Positions 24,399-32,962 of a stretch of 39,641 nt of DNA are shown here, piece after piece. The stretch spans positions 1-39,641 of the forward strand of contig CAIMDZ010000144.1 in the NCBI GenBank assembly GCA_903839875.1, in the 5' to 3' direction. Below the pieces are notes generated by a model. That model was not told the DNA's origin, searched no databases, and was given only the letters and a program-made list of their open reading frames with translations. Each line of letters opens with the position of its first letter. The first letter of the stretch is position 1. The translations under genes were made by a program, and so were the position numbers. The stretch is from an uncultured Bacteroidota bacterium (GTDB taxonomy: Bacteria > Bacteroidota > Bacteroidia > Chitinophagales > Chitinophagaceae).

Positions 24399-24409
24399 TT
24401 ATTTAGCTG

Positions 24410-26062
24410 CTAAAACGGCACATCATCATCCTGAGGAGGCAACTTCTTAAACGCACCGCCGCTACCCGGTTCATCATCATCCCAGTTGGAATCATTGAGC
24501 TTGGACGGACGTGTCTGGAAACCGCCAGGTATGAACATCTTGGAGCCGCCAAATTCACTTGAATCGCGTCGGATACCGGCCTGCGGATTGTCTTTGGGAG
24601 TGCCGCCACCGCCGTTGAAATTGCCACCGCCACCAAATGAATCGAAACGGTTGTCTTCCATATCCACGAACCGCTGGTATTCCTTTATAAAGCGCACTTT
24701 TTCCATACCGGTGCTGCCGTTACGGTGCTTGGCTATGTGTATCTGGGTCTCACCTTCTATGGTTTCACCCATGGCATCGTTATTAATGCCGTGGTATTCA
24801 GGACGGTACAGGAACATAACCAGGTCGGCATCCTGCTCGATTGCTCCTGATTCGCGCAGATCACTTAACTGCGGTACTTTGGATTCTTTTCTTGTTTCTA
24901 CGGAACGGTTGAGCTGTGACAGAGCTATTATTGGCACTTCCAGTTCCTTGGCAAGGGCCTTCAGATCACGGGATATTTTGCTTATTTCCTGCTCCCGGTT
25001 GCCGCTCTTGTCCACATTGGCCTGCATCAGCTGCAGGTAGTCAATGATGATCAGCTGGATATCATGTTTTTGTTTCAGCCTGCGGGCCTTTGCACGGAGT
25101 TCGAAAATGTTGAGTGCAGCCTGGTCATCAAGGAAAATCTTTGCCTGTGCCAGTTTTGCCATACGTTGCGACATCTGGATGAACTCATGTTCAGCCATTT
25201 TGCCGCGGGTGATACTTTCCATACTCACATCGGTGACAGCGCTAAGCATCCTTTTTACGATTTGTCCTGCACCCATTTCCAGGGAGAACACCGCTACCGG
25301 GAATTGTTTGCCTGCATTCATTGCCGCGTTCATTGCAAGGTTGAGTGCGAATGCTGTTTTACCCACTGAAGGACGGGCCGCAAGGATAATGAGATCGGTC
25401 TTCTGCCAGCCTGCAGTAAGCCTGTCAAGACTTTTGAAGCCTGATGGCACACCTGTTATATCATCTGTTTTTTTCCTGTTCTCCTCTATCTCATTTACTG
25501 TTTTTACAAGCACATCCTGGAGGCTCCTGAAGTTTTTACGCAGGTGCTTATCTGTTATTTCATAAAGGCCTGATTCGGCTTTATCCAGCAGGTCGAAAAC
25601 GTCGGTACTGTCTTCGTATGCATCGCTTATTACAGAACCGCTGATGCGGATGAGTTCACGCTGAATGAATTTCTCCATCACAATGCGTGCGTGCGCTTCT
25701 ACGTGGGCGCTGGATAATACACTCATTGTGAGACGGGTGAGGTAATACGCCCCGCCGATAATTTCTAATTCATTTGTTTTCCTCAGTTCTTCTGTTATGG
25801 TCAGCAGGTCAACCGGAGTACCTTTATCAAAAAGGCGCCTCATGGAGGAATAAATTTTCTGGTGTGCATCCAAGTAAAAGCAATCTTCGCTCTGGATGAT
25901 CTCTAAAACCTGGGCGAAAGTATCTTTTTCCAGCATGCATGCTCCAAGAACCGCTTCTTCAAGTTCCGGAGCCTGTGGCGGTACTTTTCCATAAACGAGT
26001 GTAGTGAGGTCCGGTTTACGGCTTCTTGTACTTCCAAAGTCTTTTTTAATGTTAACTGCCAT
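24410..26062 (-). CDS. dnaB: Replicative DNA helicase DnaB with SSB-like C-terminal tip
   Basis: 550 residues. The N-terminal domain (about 28-170) binds primase; the RecA-like ATPase has Walker A ARPSVGKT (229-236) and the Walker B region LIIIDYLQL (337-345). It unwinds DNA at the fork as a hexamer. Unlike E. coli DnaB (about 470 residues), it carries an 80-residue low-complexity tail (471-550) with Gly-rich FGGGGNFNGGGG, then acidic and Pro/Gly stretches, ending DDDVPF. That end closely resembles the DDDIPF tip of single-stranded DNA-binding protein, which recruits repair and replication proteins. Whether the tip functions is inference. Confidence 0.98.
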   Translation of the reverse strand: MAVNIKKDFGSTRSRKPDLTTLVYGKVPPQAPELEEAVLGACMLEKDTFAQVLEIIQSEDCFYLDAHQKIYSSMRRLFDKGTPVDLLTITEELRKTNELEIIGGAYYLTRLTMSVLSSAHVEAHARIVMEKFIQRELIRISGSVISDAYEDSTDVFDLLDKAESGLYEITDKHLRKNFRSLQDVLVKTVNEIEENRKKTDDITGVPSGFKSLDRLTAGWQKTDLIILAARPSVGKTAFALNLAMNAAMNAGKQFPVAVFSLEMGAGQIVKRMLSAVTDVSMESITRGKMAEHEFIQMSQRMAKLAQAKIFLDDQAALNIFELRAKARRLKQKHDIQLIIIDYLQLMQANVDKSGNREQEISKISRDLKALAKELEVPIIALSQLNRSVETRKESKVPQLSDLRESGAIEQDADLVMFLYRPEYHGINNDAMGETIEGETQIHIAKHRNGSTGMEKVRFIKEYQRFVDMEDNRFDSFGGGGNFNGGGGTPKDNPQAGIRRDSSEFGGSKMFIPGGFQTRPSKLNDSNWDDDEPGSGGAFKKLPPQDDDVPF

Positions 26063-26134
26063 TATCTGGTAACTGTCTTATATAGTGAGTTGTAATGTTA
26101 TTTTGTCGTCTCCGCCGGCTAAAACCGCTACTTT

Positions 26135-26181
26135 CGGGCATTAAACAGTGAATTTTTACTATTTATTTACTGTTAAGCCCG
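26135..26181. promoter_or_regulatory. Long inverted repeat between dnaB and pheT
   Basis: CGGGCATTAAACAGT and ACTGTTAAGCCCG pair almost completely, with two extra bases in the left arm, around an AT-rich spacer. It lies 73 bases upstream of the dnaB start. It could be an operator or the stem of a leader. The rest of 26063-26472 (410 bases, divergent genes) shows only the pheT promoter. Confidence 0.4.
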
Positions 26182-26446
26182 TATTAAGTTAAGGTTAAAA
26201 CCCGTGGGGGGTGAACGAATGTAACTGCGAAATTCAGAACCGCAAACATTTTTTGCCTGTAAAATTTTAAGCCCTTCCTGCACACCTTTTACACCAGTTG
26301 CCAACACAAAGTTCCTAAAAGGGAGGGGATTTCCCCAAAGTATTTACGTTACTGACAACAATTAACACGCAATACACATTATAGTGGGGGTAAATGGTTT
26401 TGTTAATGGTTTTTTTGAGAACCTAGTTTTTGCTATTATCATGGGC

Positions 26447-26454
26447 TATCTTTG
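26447..26454 (+). promoter_or_regulatory. -7 promoter box of pheT
   Basis: TATCTTTG followed by CC, 19 bases before the ATG. The nearest upstream TTTG (26429-26432) is spaced shorter than usual. Confidence 0.6.
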
Positions 26455-26472
26455 CCAAAATTTAGTTGTTAA

Positions 26473-28872
26473 ATGATCATTTCGTACCAATGGTTGCAGG
26501 AATATCTGCCGGAACCCTTGCCTGTCAATGAATTAAGCAATATCCTCACTTCAATAGGGCTTGAAGTGGAAGCTGTTGAACCGGTGGAGACAATCCCCGG
26601 AGGCCTTGAGGGGCTTGTGATTGGCGAGGTTTTGACCTGTGAAAAGCATCCTAATGCAGATAAACTGAGTCTTACCACATTGAATACCGGCGGCCCGGAA
26701 GCTTTGAAAATAGTGTGCGGAGCGCCTAATGTTGCTGCCGGTCAGAAGGTGGTGGTAGCCCCCGTGGGCGCAATGGTACATCCCACAGAAGGTGCGCCGT
26801 TCCTTATAAAAAAGGCTAAGATCCGTGGTGAAGAAAGCGCCGGAATGATATGTGCCGAAGATGAAATTGGTCTTGGAAAAAGCCATGCAGGCATCCTGAT
26901 CTTGCCTGCAGATGCGGTTGTTGGTACGCTTGCCAAAGTTTATTTTAAGGTTCCGCAAACTGATTTTGCCATCCATATAGGGCTCACTCCCAACCGTTCT
27001 GATGCCAACAGCCACATAGGCGTGGCACGCGATGTATGTGCCTATCTTACTCATCACCGCGGTGGAAAATATGGGGTTTCACTGCCCAAAAATGAAATAA
27101 AAGAAGGAACCGAAACCAAGGTGAATGTGCGGATAGCAGCCACTGAAGCTTGTCCGCGATACGCTGGTATCAGCCTCCGGAATGTAATGGTTGGCGCTTC
27201 TCCTGAATGGCTGAAGGCGCGGCTGGAAACAATAGGGGTGCGCAGTATCAATAATATTGTAGACATCACCAACTATGTCCTTCATGAATTTGGCCAGCCA
27301 CTGCATGCATTCGATGCTGATAAAATAAATGGCGGCGAAATCAATGTCAGGTTTTTACCGGCAGGTACCCTATTCACCGGGCTTGATGAAAAAGAAAGAA
27401 AGCTCAGGAATCATGACCTGATGATCTGTGATGCACAAGGGCCATTGGCTATGGGTGGCGTTTTTGGCGGACTGCACAGTGGTATCACAGAAACCACAAC
27501 CAATGTATTCCTGGAAAGCGCCTACTTCAATCCCAGGCATATTCGCAGAACTTCCTTACACTTCGACCTTCGCACTGATGCAGCCACGCATTTCGAAAAA
27601 GGGGTTGACATAAATAATGTGTTGCCTGCACTGAAACGCGCGGCTTCCCTGATCGTTGAACATGCAGGAGGAGAAGTTGCATCATCTGTTACCGATGTTT
27701 ACCCGATGCCATTACCTGCTGCTACAGTAAATGTTTCGTACAGTTACATTAAGAAATTAAGTGGCAAGGCTTACAAACATATAGCTATACAGGAACTGCT
27801 GGTAGCCGCAGGTTTTGAGATCGTCAGTGAAAATGATGAATCACTTGCTCTTAAAGTACCCTCTGATAAAACCGATGTAGCGCACCCTGCAGACATTGTA
27901 GAAGAAATATTACGCATTGACGGGTTGGATAATATCCTGATACCTGAACGCCTGAATATTTCGCTCACCAGGCCTATGCCTAACGACCGCAAGGAACGTG
28001 ACCGTATGGCCGAACTGCTTTGTGGTATGGGCTTGCAGGAGATTGTTACCAACTCAATAGTTAACAGTAAGTATTATCCCGCTAAGACGGATCTGGTAAA
28101 GATGATCAACAGCCTCAGCAGCGAGCTGGATGTGATGAGGCCTTCATTACTGGAAGGCGGCCTGGAGGTGATACAGTACAACTGCAACCGCAAAAGTCAG
28201 GATCTGAGTCTGTTTGAATTCGGAAATATATACGCTCAGCGGGAGAGCAAATATGTTCAGGTGGCTTGCCTGGCAATATGGTTAACAGGGAATATAAGAA
28301 CCGCGAACTGGGATCAGAAAGCGCACCGGACAAATATTTTCCACCTGAAGGGTATACTCAATAACCTGCTGAGTTACGCCGGTATATCGAATACATCGCT
28401 GGCGTATAATGATAGTGGGGAGATAGTATGGAAATGGAAAAATACTGTGTTGTGCATGGTTAAAAAGGTGGATGCTGCAAGGCTGCAGGAATTTGAGGTG
28501 AAACAGGATGTGTTCTATGCCGAAATAAACTGGGATACCTGGATGAAAGCCGCCACCGCAAATAAGATACGCTACAGCGAGGTGCCACGGTTTCCTGCAG
28601 TGCAGCGCGATATTGCAATCGTGATAGATAGCAGTATAACGTATGGCCAGGTGGAAGAAACCACTGAAAAACTGAAGCTGGATGCGTTGCAGTCGTTCGG
28701 ATTATTCGATATCTTCGAGAGCGAAAAATTAGGGCTAGGGAAAAAATCATTTGCTTTAAGTTATACTTTTCAGTTACAAGACCGTACTTTAACCGAGGCA
28801 GAGATAGAGCAGTTGATGAAACAATTGATGGACGTGTATAAAAACAAGCTTAGCGCACAAATCCGGGAATAA
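26473..28872 (+). CDS. pheT: Phenylalanine-tRNA ligase beta subunit
   Basis: 799 residues, full length. Domains in order: N-terminal B1 with the tRNA-binding EMAP/OB fold (GEVLTCEKHPNADKLSL, near 53-70), B3/B4 editing region, B5, the catalytic-like core, and the C-terminal anticodon-binding (FDX-ACB) domain with RYSEVPRFPAVQRDIAIV near 700. With PheS it charges tRNA-Phe and edits mischarged Tyr. pheS is not in the window. It starts an overlapping gene run: its TAA shares one base with the next ATG. Confidence 0.98.
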   Translation: MIISYQWLQEYLPEPLPVNELSNILTSIGLEVEAVEPVETIPGGLEGLVIGEVLTCEKHPNADKLSLTTLNTGGPEALKIVCGAPNVAAGQKVVVAPVGAMVHPTEGAPFLIKKAKIRGEESAGMICAEDEIGLGKSHAGILILPADAVVGTLAKVYFKVPQTDFAIHIGLTPNRSDANSHIGVARDVCAYLTHHRGGKYGVSLPKNEIKEGTETKVNVRIAATEACPRYAGISLRNVMVGASPEWLKARLETIGVRSINNIVDITNYVLHEFGQPLHAFDADKINGGEINVRFLPAGTLFTGLDEKERKLRNHDLMICDAQGPLAMGGVFGGLHSGITETTTNVFLESAYFNPRHIRRTSLHFDLRTDAATHFEKGVDINNVLPALKRAASLIVEHAGGEVASSVTDVYPMPLPAATVNVSYSYIKKLSGKAYKHIAIQELLVAAGFEIVSENDESLALKVPSDKTDVAHPADIVEEILRIDGLDNILIPERLNISLTRPMPNDRKERDRMAELLCGMGLQEIVTNSIVNSKYYPAKTDLVKMINSLSSELDVMRPSLLEGGLEVIQYNCNRKSQDLSLFEFGNIYAQRESKYVQVACLAIWLTGNIRTANWDQKAHRTNIFHLKGILNNLLSYAGISNTSLAYNDSGEIVWKWKNTVLCMVKKVDAARLQEFEVKQDVFYAEINWDTWMKAATANKIRYSEVPRFPAVQRDIAIVIDSSITYGQVEETTEKLKLDALQSFGLFDIFESEKLGLGKKSFALSYTFQLQDRTLTEAEIEQLMKQLMDVYKNKLSAQIRE

Positions 28873-29147
28873 TGGAAGCTATTGATCAGCTAAATAAGAA
28901 GTTGGATATGCTGCTGAGAAAATACTCGGCGCTGGAGTCGGAGAATAAACGGCTCAAAGAAACTGTTGCTGAACAGATAAAGACAACAGACAAGCAGAAG
29001 AAAAAGCTGGCATCGCTGGAGAAAGAGATGGTAAGCGTAGACATGGATACTGCCGGCGTTGATGACGCAGGCAAACAAAACATGCGCGAACAACTGGATA
29101 GTGTAATAGGGGAGATTGATAAAATACTGCATACGCTGAATGATTAA
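28872..29147 (+). CDS. Coiled-coil protein (ZapB-like)
   Basis: 91 residues, nearly all one long coiled coil in the first 55 residues (DQLNKKLDMLLRKYSALESE and onward), then a short helix that includes MREQLDSVIGEIDKIL. It overlaps pheT by one base (TAATG), so it is translationally coupled. In many Bacteroidota the gene after pheT is such a coiled coil followed by zapA, which acts on the FtsZ ring. Here zapA does not follow. The ZapB-like role is inference from size, coil and position. Confidence 0.7.
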   Translation: MEAIDQLNKKLDMLLRKYSALESENKRLKETVAEQIKTTDKQKKKLASLEKEMVSVDMDTAGVDDAGKQNMREQLDSVIGEIDKILHTLND

Positions 29148-29664
29148 AGTATCTAAATACTTTCCCGCTTTCTTGCTGTTGCCCGCACTCGCCTTCTGGG
29201 TGTCCTGCAGCCAGCAGCGGCAGCTGTGTCTTACTCCCAAGACCGCCAGCCTTACGATGGAGATGATGCACAAGGCTAACGATACTACCACGCTATTTAC
29301 AGATACCGCTTTGCCTTCTGCCGTTTTTATCCCCCTTACCGATAATCCGGCAAAAAGGAATGCATTCGTATATACAAGGGGCTCTTCATTTGCGGTGTCT
29401 CTTTCACCTGATACAACAATGTGCATGTGGTTGTTCGCCACAGATACCGTCAGTTACCAAAGCAAAACTATAGATACCATTACCTTCTATTATGCAAGGC
29501 AGCTGCAGTTTTTATCAAATGCCTGCGGGTATACTTACTTTTATACCTTAGACTCTGTTCATACATCCCATTTAATGATTGACTCATTGCACATCATCAA
29601 TACAAGCGTAACCAACAATGTCAATACAAAGCATCTGCAGGTGTATATACATCCTGGCTTTTAG
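29140..29664 (+). CDS. DUF6452-like lipoprotein
   Basis: 174 residues with lipobox WVSC (Cys23). TITFYYARQLQFLSNACGYT is the DUF6452 pattern (Tyr-rich strand, then FxSxACG) as I recall it. The start overlaps the coiled-coil gene by 8 bases. DUF6452 commonly precedes DUF6048 in Bacteroidota, and that pairing is seen here. The function is unknown; both appear to be exported. Confidence 0.7.
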   Translation: MIKVSKYFPAFLLLPALAFWVSCSQQRQLCLTPKTASLTMEMMHKANDTTTLFTDTALPSAVFIPLTDNPAKRNAFVYTRGSSFAVSLSPDTTMCMWLFATDTVSYQSKTIDTITFYYARQLQFLSNACGYTYFYTLDSVHTSHLMIDSLHIINTSVTNNVNTKHLQVYIHPGF

Positions 29665-30346
29665 TGCGGCTATGGTATTTGGTGCATCGCCTGTGTTTGC
29701 ACAGGCTGATACGGCAACTATTGATACTACAGAACACGTGGTGAAAAAGCCCGACAGCGCGGGCCATCAGTTGTGTCTCGGATTCGACATTGTGAGCCCG
29801 GTACGAAACAGTTTTTATACCGACCGTTTTAGTTACGAAGCGGAGGCTGATTATTACCTGCACAATGAATTCTACCTCGCTGCTGAAGCCGGATGGGGTG
29901 GCTCGAAAGTGGACTATCCTGATCTTAAATACACTACTACCAATACATTCTTCCGCGCGGGCTTTAACAAAACCATCCTCACCCGTGAAAGTAAAACCGA
30001 CTGGGACATGATGTTCTTCGGGCTGCGGGTGGCATACACGCAAGTTGACCGCAGCGCCGCAACTTTTACTATCATTGACAGTATGTGGGGCAACACTCAG
30101 GGCACCCGAAGCGGCCGCAACTTTGGGGTGGTATGGGCAGAACTTACCGGAGGCATGCGCGTGCAGCTACTCAGGAGTCTCTTCGCCGGATGGAATCTCC
30201 GTGGCAAATTTCTGATGAACGGAAAATCCTTCAAGCAGGATGCTCCTCTCTACATTGCCGGATTCGGCAAGGGCGATAAGAGTGCTGTGTTTGATTTTAA
30301 CCTGTATATAAGTTATGCGATAAGGTGGGGGAGGAAGAAATTTTAG
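29618..30346 (+). CDS. DUF6048-like outer-membrane protein
   Basis: 242 residues from ATG 29618, chosen because it gives a full signal peptide (ending PVFAQA, near residue 30). It overlaps the preceding gene by 47 bases. The mature part alternates aromatic and polar residues (FYLAAEAGWGGSKVDY, NLYISYAIRW) and ends in an aromatic/basic strand, as in small outer-membrane beta barrels. It lies after DUF6452, the usual pairing. The role is unknown. Confidence 0.7.
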   Translation: MSIQSICRCIYILAFSAAMVFGASPVFAQADTATIDTTEHVVKKPDSAGHQLCLGFDIVSPVRNSFYTDRFSYEAEADYYLHNEFYLAAEAGWGGSKVDYPDLKYTTTNTFFRAGFNKTILTRESKTDWDMMFFGLRVAYTQVDRSAATFTIIDSMWGNTQGTRSGRNFGVVWAELTGGMRVQLLRSLFAGWNLRGKFLMNGKSFKQDAPLYIAGFGKGDKSAVFDFNLYISYAIRWGRKKF

Positions 30347-30380
30347 TTGACAGGTTGATTGGTTGATTGGTTGATTGATA
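30346..30380 (+). repeat. GGTTGATT tandem repeat
   Basis: An 8-base unit GGTTGATT in about four copies begins at the DUF6048 stop codon. Related sequence occurs at 31388-31432. Confidence 0.6.
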
Positions 30381-30470
30381 AGTGACGTCAAAATATTGTC
30401 GTATCATTGTTATATATAGTTCGGCAATTGCTCAGCACAGGAGGGGAAGGTGTTTTTACAAACCCTTATT

Positions 30471-30502
30471 TCGTGAGGTTGCTTCGTTACTCGCAATGAC
30501 CC
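30471..30502 (+). repeat. TTCGTGAGG...CTCGCAATGACCC intergenic repeat
   Basis: TCGTGAGGTTGCTTCGTTAC then TCGCAATGACCC. I recognise this as a common intergenic repeat in Bacteroidota (recollection, to be checked by search). No gene overlaps it. The rest of 30381-30539 shows no supported feature. Confidence 0.35.
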
Positions 30503-30539
30503 GTATCTTAATAATATTTTGTTGCGTCTTTGGTGTCTC

Positions 30540-31193
30540 TCACGGCGCAAGCCTGTGCCGTTCCCACCCGCCTATTTCAGTTTGGGTGAAGAGGATGCGG
30601 TCGTGGAGGCGGGAGGTGCGGCCCTGCCAGAATTCTATGCGGCTGGGGAGAACACGGTAACCGCCCCAGTGTTCGGGACGGGGGATGAAGATGTCGGTGA
30701 ATTCCTTTTCGTATTTGGCGAAGTTGAGGTCGAGGATGTTGCGTGCGGCAATCTTGCGGCTCTGGGGTGAGGCCCAGGCGCCTATCTTGCTGGCGGTGGG
30801 GCGGGAGTGAAAGTAGGCGTCGCTTTCTTCAGCTGAAATCTTTTCAGTAAAGCCTTCAATACGTACCTGGCGTTCCAGTTCCTTCCAGTAAAACAGGAGG
30901 GCTACGTTGGGGTTTTCATCAATTTCCCTGCCTTTGTCGCTGTCGTAATTGGTGAAGAAAACGAAGCTTTGTTCGTCGAGCCCTTTGAGCAGCACTATGC
31001 GGGCATGCGGATTGTGGCGCGCATCTATGGTTGCGAGGGTCATGGCGTTGATATCGGTGGTTTGCGCGGCTTCGGCCTCGGTAAACCATTTGCGGAAAAA
31101 AGTAATGGGGTCGTGGCCGGCGATGTCTTCATCGAGGGCTTCGAGCATGTATTCTCTGCGGATATCAGCAATATTTAGTGGTGCGTCGGGCAA
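30540..31193 (-). CDS. pdxH: Pyridoxamine 5'-phosphate oxidase
   Basis: 217 residues, the usual PdxH length. ARIVLLKGLDEQSFVFFTNY binds FMN, and the C-terminal GYRVLPSRIEFWQGRTSRLH with DRILF is the PNPOx signature. It oxidises pyridoxamine or pyridoxine phosphate to pyridoxal phosphate, the cofactor needed by the cysteine desulfurase at 20956 among others. It is followed by intergenic repeats, and a small membrane-protein gene lies directly upstream (3 bases away), so the two are probably co-transcribed. Confidence 0.97.
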   Translation of the reverse strand: MPDAPLNIADIRREYMLEALDEDIAGHDPITFFRKWFTEAEAAQTTDINAMTLATIDARHNPHARIVLLKGLDEQSFVFFTNYDSDKGREIDENPNVALLFYWKELERQVRIEGFTEKISAEESDAYFHSRPTASKIGAWASPQSRKIAARNILDLNFAKYEKEFTDIFIPRPEHWGGYRVLPSRIEFWQGRTSRLHDRILFTQTEIGGWERHRLAP

Positions 31194-31196
31194 GTA

Positions 31197-31346
31197 TTAT
31201 TTTTTTTCATCAACGGCTCCGTCGGCGTACTTGATCATCACATATAAAAGTTCTATGAGCATGAGGAGAAAGAAAACCCACATAAGTACAGGGCCAACAT
31301 TTTTATTAACGTTGTCGAAGAAAGCGCTGAGCATTAAATGATTCAT
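31197..31346 (-). CDS. Small single-pass membrane protein upstream of pdxH
   Basis: 49 residues from the ATG at 31346: a short polar lead, one membrane helix (GPVLMWVFFLLMLIELLYVM), and a charged tail ending DEKK. A longer frame to 31433 is rejected because it runs through the promoter and the GTTGA repeat. It is 3 bases from the pdxH start, with a promoter box just upstream. No family is recognised. Confidence 0.5.
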   Translation of the reverse strand: MNHLMLSAFFDNVNKNVGPVLMWVFFLLMLIELLYVMIKYADGAVDEKK

Positions 31347-31364
31347 GAAACGAAATTTAGGGCG

Positions 31365-31371
31365 CAAGATA
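31365..31371 (-). promoter_or_regulatory. -7-like box of the small membrane protein and pdxH
   Basis: TATCTTG followed by C, one T short of TAnnTTTG, 18 bases before the start codon on the minus strand. Confidence 0.4.
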
Positions 31372-31387
31372 GGTTGTTTTGTTGAAA

Positions 31388-31432
31388 TGTAGAAAAGTTG
31401 ATTGGTTGAAAAGTTGACAGGTTGATAGGTCA
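31388..31432 (+). repeat. GTTGA-type repeat
   Basis: AGTTGATTGG, TTGAAAAGTTGACAGG and TTGATAGG in tandem, of the same kind as 30346-30380. The two blocks bracket pdxH and the small membrane gene. Confidence 0.5.
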
Positions 31433-31487
31433 TTCAATTCAGATATTGATATAAATATTTATGCAATGCGGGTGAGCAGGTAATATG

Positions 31488-31522
31488 GGGAAGTCCCTTC
31501 AGGGATTTAGGGTTTTTAGTTT
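31488..31522 (+). repeat. GTCCCTTCAGGGATTTAGGG element upstream of the chrA-like gene
   Basis: It resembles the right end of the element at 32923-32956 (CCCCTTTAGGGG then GGGTTTT). A short inverted repeat (CCCT/AGGG) is at its core. Confidence 0.45.
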
Positions 31523-31557
31523 TTTTGCTTTACTTTCAAATCCAAATTTACCGACTG

Positions 31558-32787
31558 ATGCTGCTGCGGCATGTACCATTTTTGAAGAGTGTGTTCCTTT
31601 ATTCTTTTACGGCTTTTGGCGGGCCGCAGGGGCATATGGGTATGATGGTAAAGACGTTTGTGCAGAAACGCAAGGATGTGACGGAGGATGAATTGCTGGA
31701 ATTTAATTCGTTTTGCCAGATGTTGCCGGGGCCATCGTCTACACAAACGGTGATGCTGATTGCTATGAAAAGGGGCGGTGTTCCGCTGGCTATTATTACC
31801 TTGCTGTTGTGGGTTTTTCCGGCGGCGTTTATCATGGGGGCGTTGTCGTTTGTTATCTATTACTTCGACATGGGGGCAGCACAGGGAGATAAGAAAATTC
31901 CATCGAACCTGTTTTCTTATGTGCAGCCGATGTCGGTGGGGTTTGTATTCTATGCAGCCGCGCGGATGATGCAAACGAGTGTGAAGCATATAGCTACCGC
32001 CAGTATAATGGTAGGGGGGCTTGTAGCAACGTTGTTTATTAATTCGCCCTGGGTGTTCCCGGCGCTGTTGCTGGTGTCAGGTACTATCAGCAACTTCAGT
32101 AATAACCGTATTCCTAACCCGCTGGACAAGCCCAAGAAGATTAACTGGATGCACCTGTGGCTGTTTGTGGTTATCTACCTGCTTGCTGTCATATTCAGCG
32201 AGCTGGCGCTGCAAAACCACTGGGTACATGGCCGTATACTGCATCTGTTTGAAAATTTCTACCGCTTTGGCGCCATCGTTTTCGGCGGCGGACAAGTGCT
32301 GATGCCTATGATGTCTGCACAGTTTGTATACAGGCTGCATCCGCAGATATCTACCGGACAATTGCTTACCGGTTTTGGTATGGTGCAGGCGGTGCCGGGG
32401 CCTGTGTTTTCGGTGTGCTCTTTTGTGGGCGGTGTGACGATGAGCGAGTATGGCGGTACGTGGCAGGCGGCGGGCTGCCTGGTAGCTACATTAGCGGTTT
32501 TCCTGCCCAGCACATTGCTGCTGTTCTTCCTCTTCCCGGTGTATGAAAACCTGAAGCACCATGTGATCATTTACAGGGCGCTGGAGGGTATTAACTCGGT
32601 AATAGTAGGTATCATATGGGCATCGGGTATGGTACTGTTTCAGTCTATAGCGTTTGATAAATCGAATTCGTTTGAATGGAGTAACCTTGTGGTAGTGATT
32701 ATTACTTATTGCCTGCTTTACTTTACAAAAATACCTGCCCCGCTGATAGTGATAGCGTGGTTGCTGCTTGGGTGGACGCTGCATTAA
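31558..32787 (+). CDS. ChrA-family (CHR) transporter
   Basis: 409 residues from ATG 31558; an upstream TTG start is possible but lies in repeat-adjacent sequence. It has two homologous halves of the CHR family: FGGPQGHMGMM and PGPSSTQ in the first, FGGGQVLMPMM and VPGPVFS in the second, with about ten membrane segments. Family members export chromate or other oxyanions using the membrane potential. Whether this one handles chromate, sulfate or another anion cannot be read from sequence. It is flanked on both sides by copies of an intergenic repeat. Confidence 0.9.
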   Translation: MLLRHVPFLKSVFLYSFTAFGGPQGHMGMMVKTFVQKRKDVTEDELLEFNSFCQMLPGPSSTQTVMLIAMKRGGVPLAIITLLLWVFPAAFIMGALSFVIYYFDMGAAQGDKKIPSNLFSYVQPMSVGFVFYAAARMMQTSVKHIATASIMVGGLVATLFINSPWVFPALLLVSGTISNFSNNRIPNPLDKPKKINWMHLWLFVVIYLLAVIFSELALQNHWVHGRILHLFENFYRFGAIVFGGGQVLMPMMSAQFVYRLHPQISTGQLLTGFGMVQAVPGPVFSVCSFVGGVTMSEYGGTWQAAGCLVATLAVFLPSTLLLFFLFPVYENLKHHVIIYRALEGINSVIVGIIWASGMVLFQSIAFDKSNSFEWSNLVVVIITYCLLYFTKIPAPLIVIAWLLLGWTLH

Positions 32788-32956
32788 AAACCCCTGAACC
32801 CCTGAAGGGGGACCATGCATTTAGCGGTTGCTGAATGCTCAACATTTTTAGTTTGATTTAGCAGAATAGTTTTTCCAATATAACGATGAACAAAGGTTCG
32901 CAGCAGAACTCATATTCTCATGTGAAGCCCCTTTAGGGGTTTTGGGTTTTAAGTCT
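32785..32956. repeat. Element with inverted ends after the chrA-like gene
   Basis: The left end (AACCCCTGAACCCCTGAAGG, from 32788) is inverted relative to the right end (GAAGCCCCTTTAGGGG then TTTTGGGTTTT, 32923-32953). Between them are about 110 bases without a gene. The layout is like a small non-autonomous element, or a repeat pair. The right end could also terminate transcription from the minus-strand gene's 3' side. Confidence 0.55.
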
Positions 32957-32962
32957 TGATTT

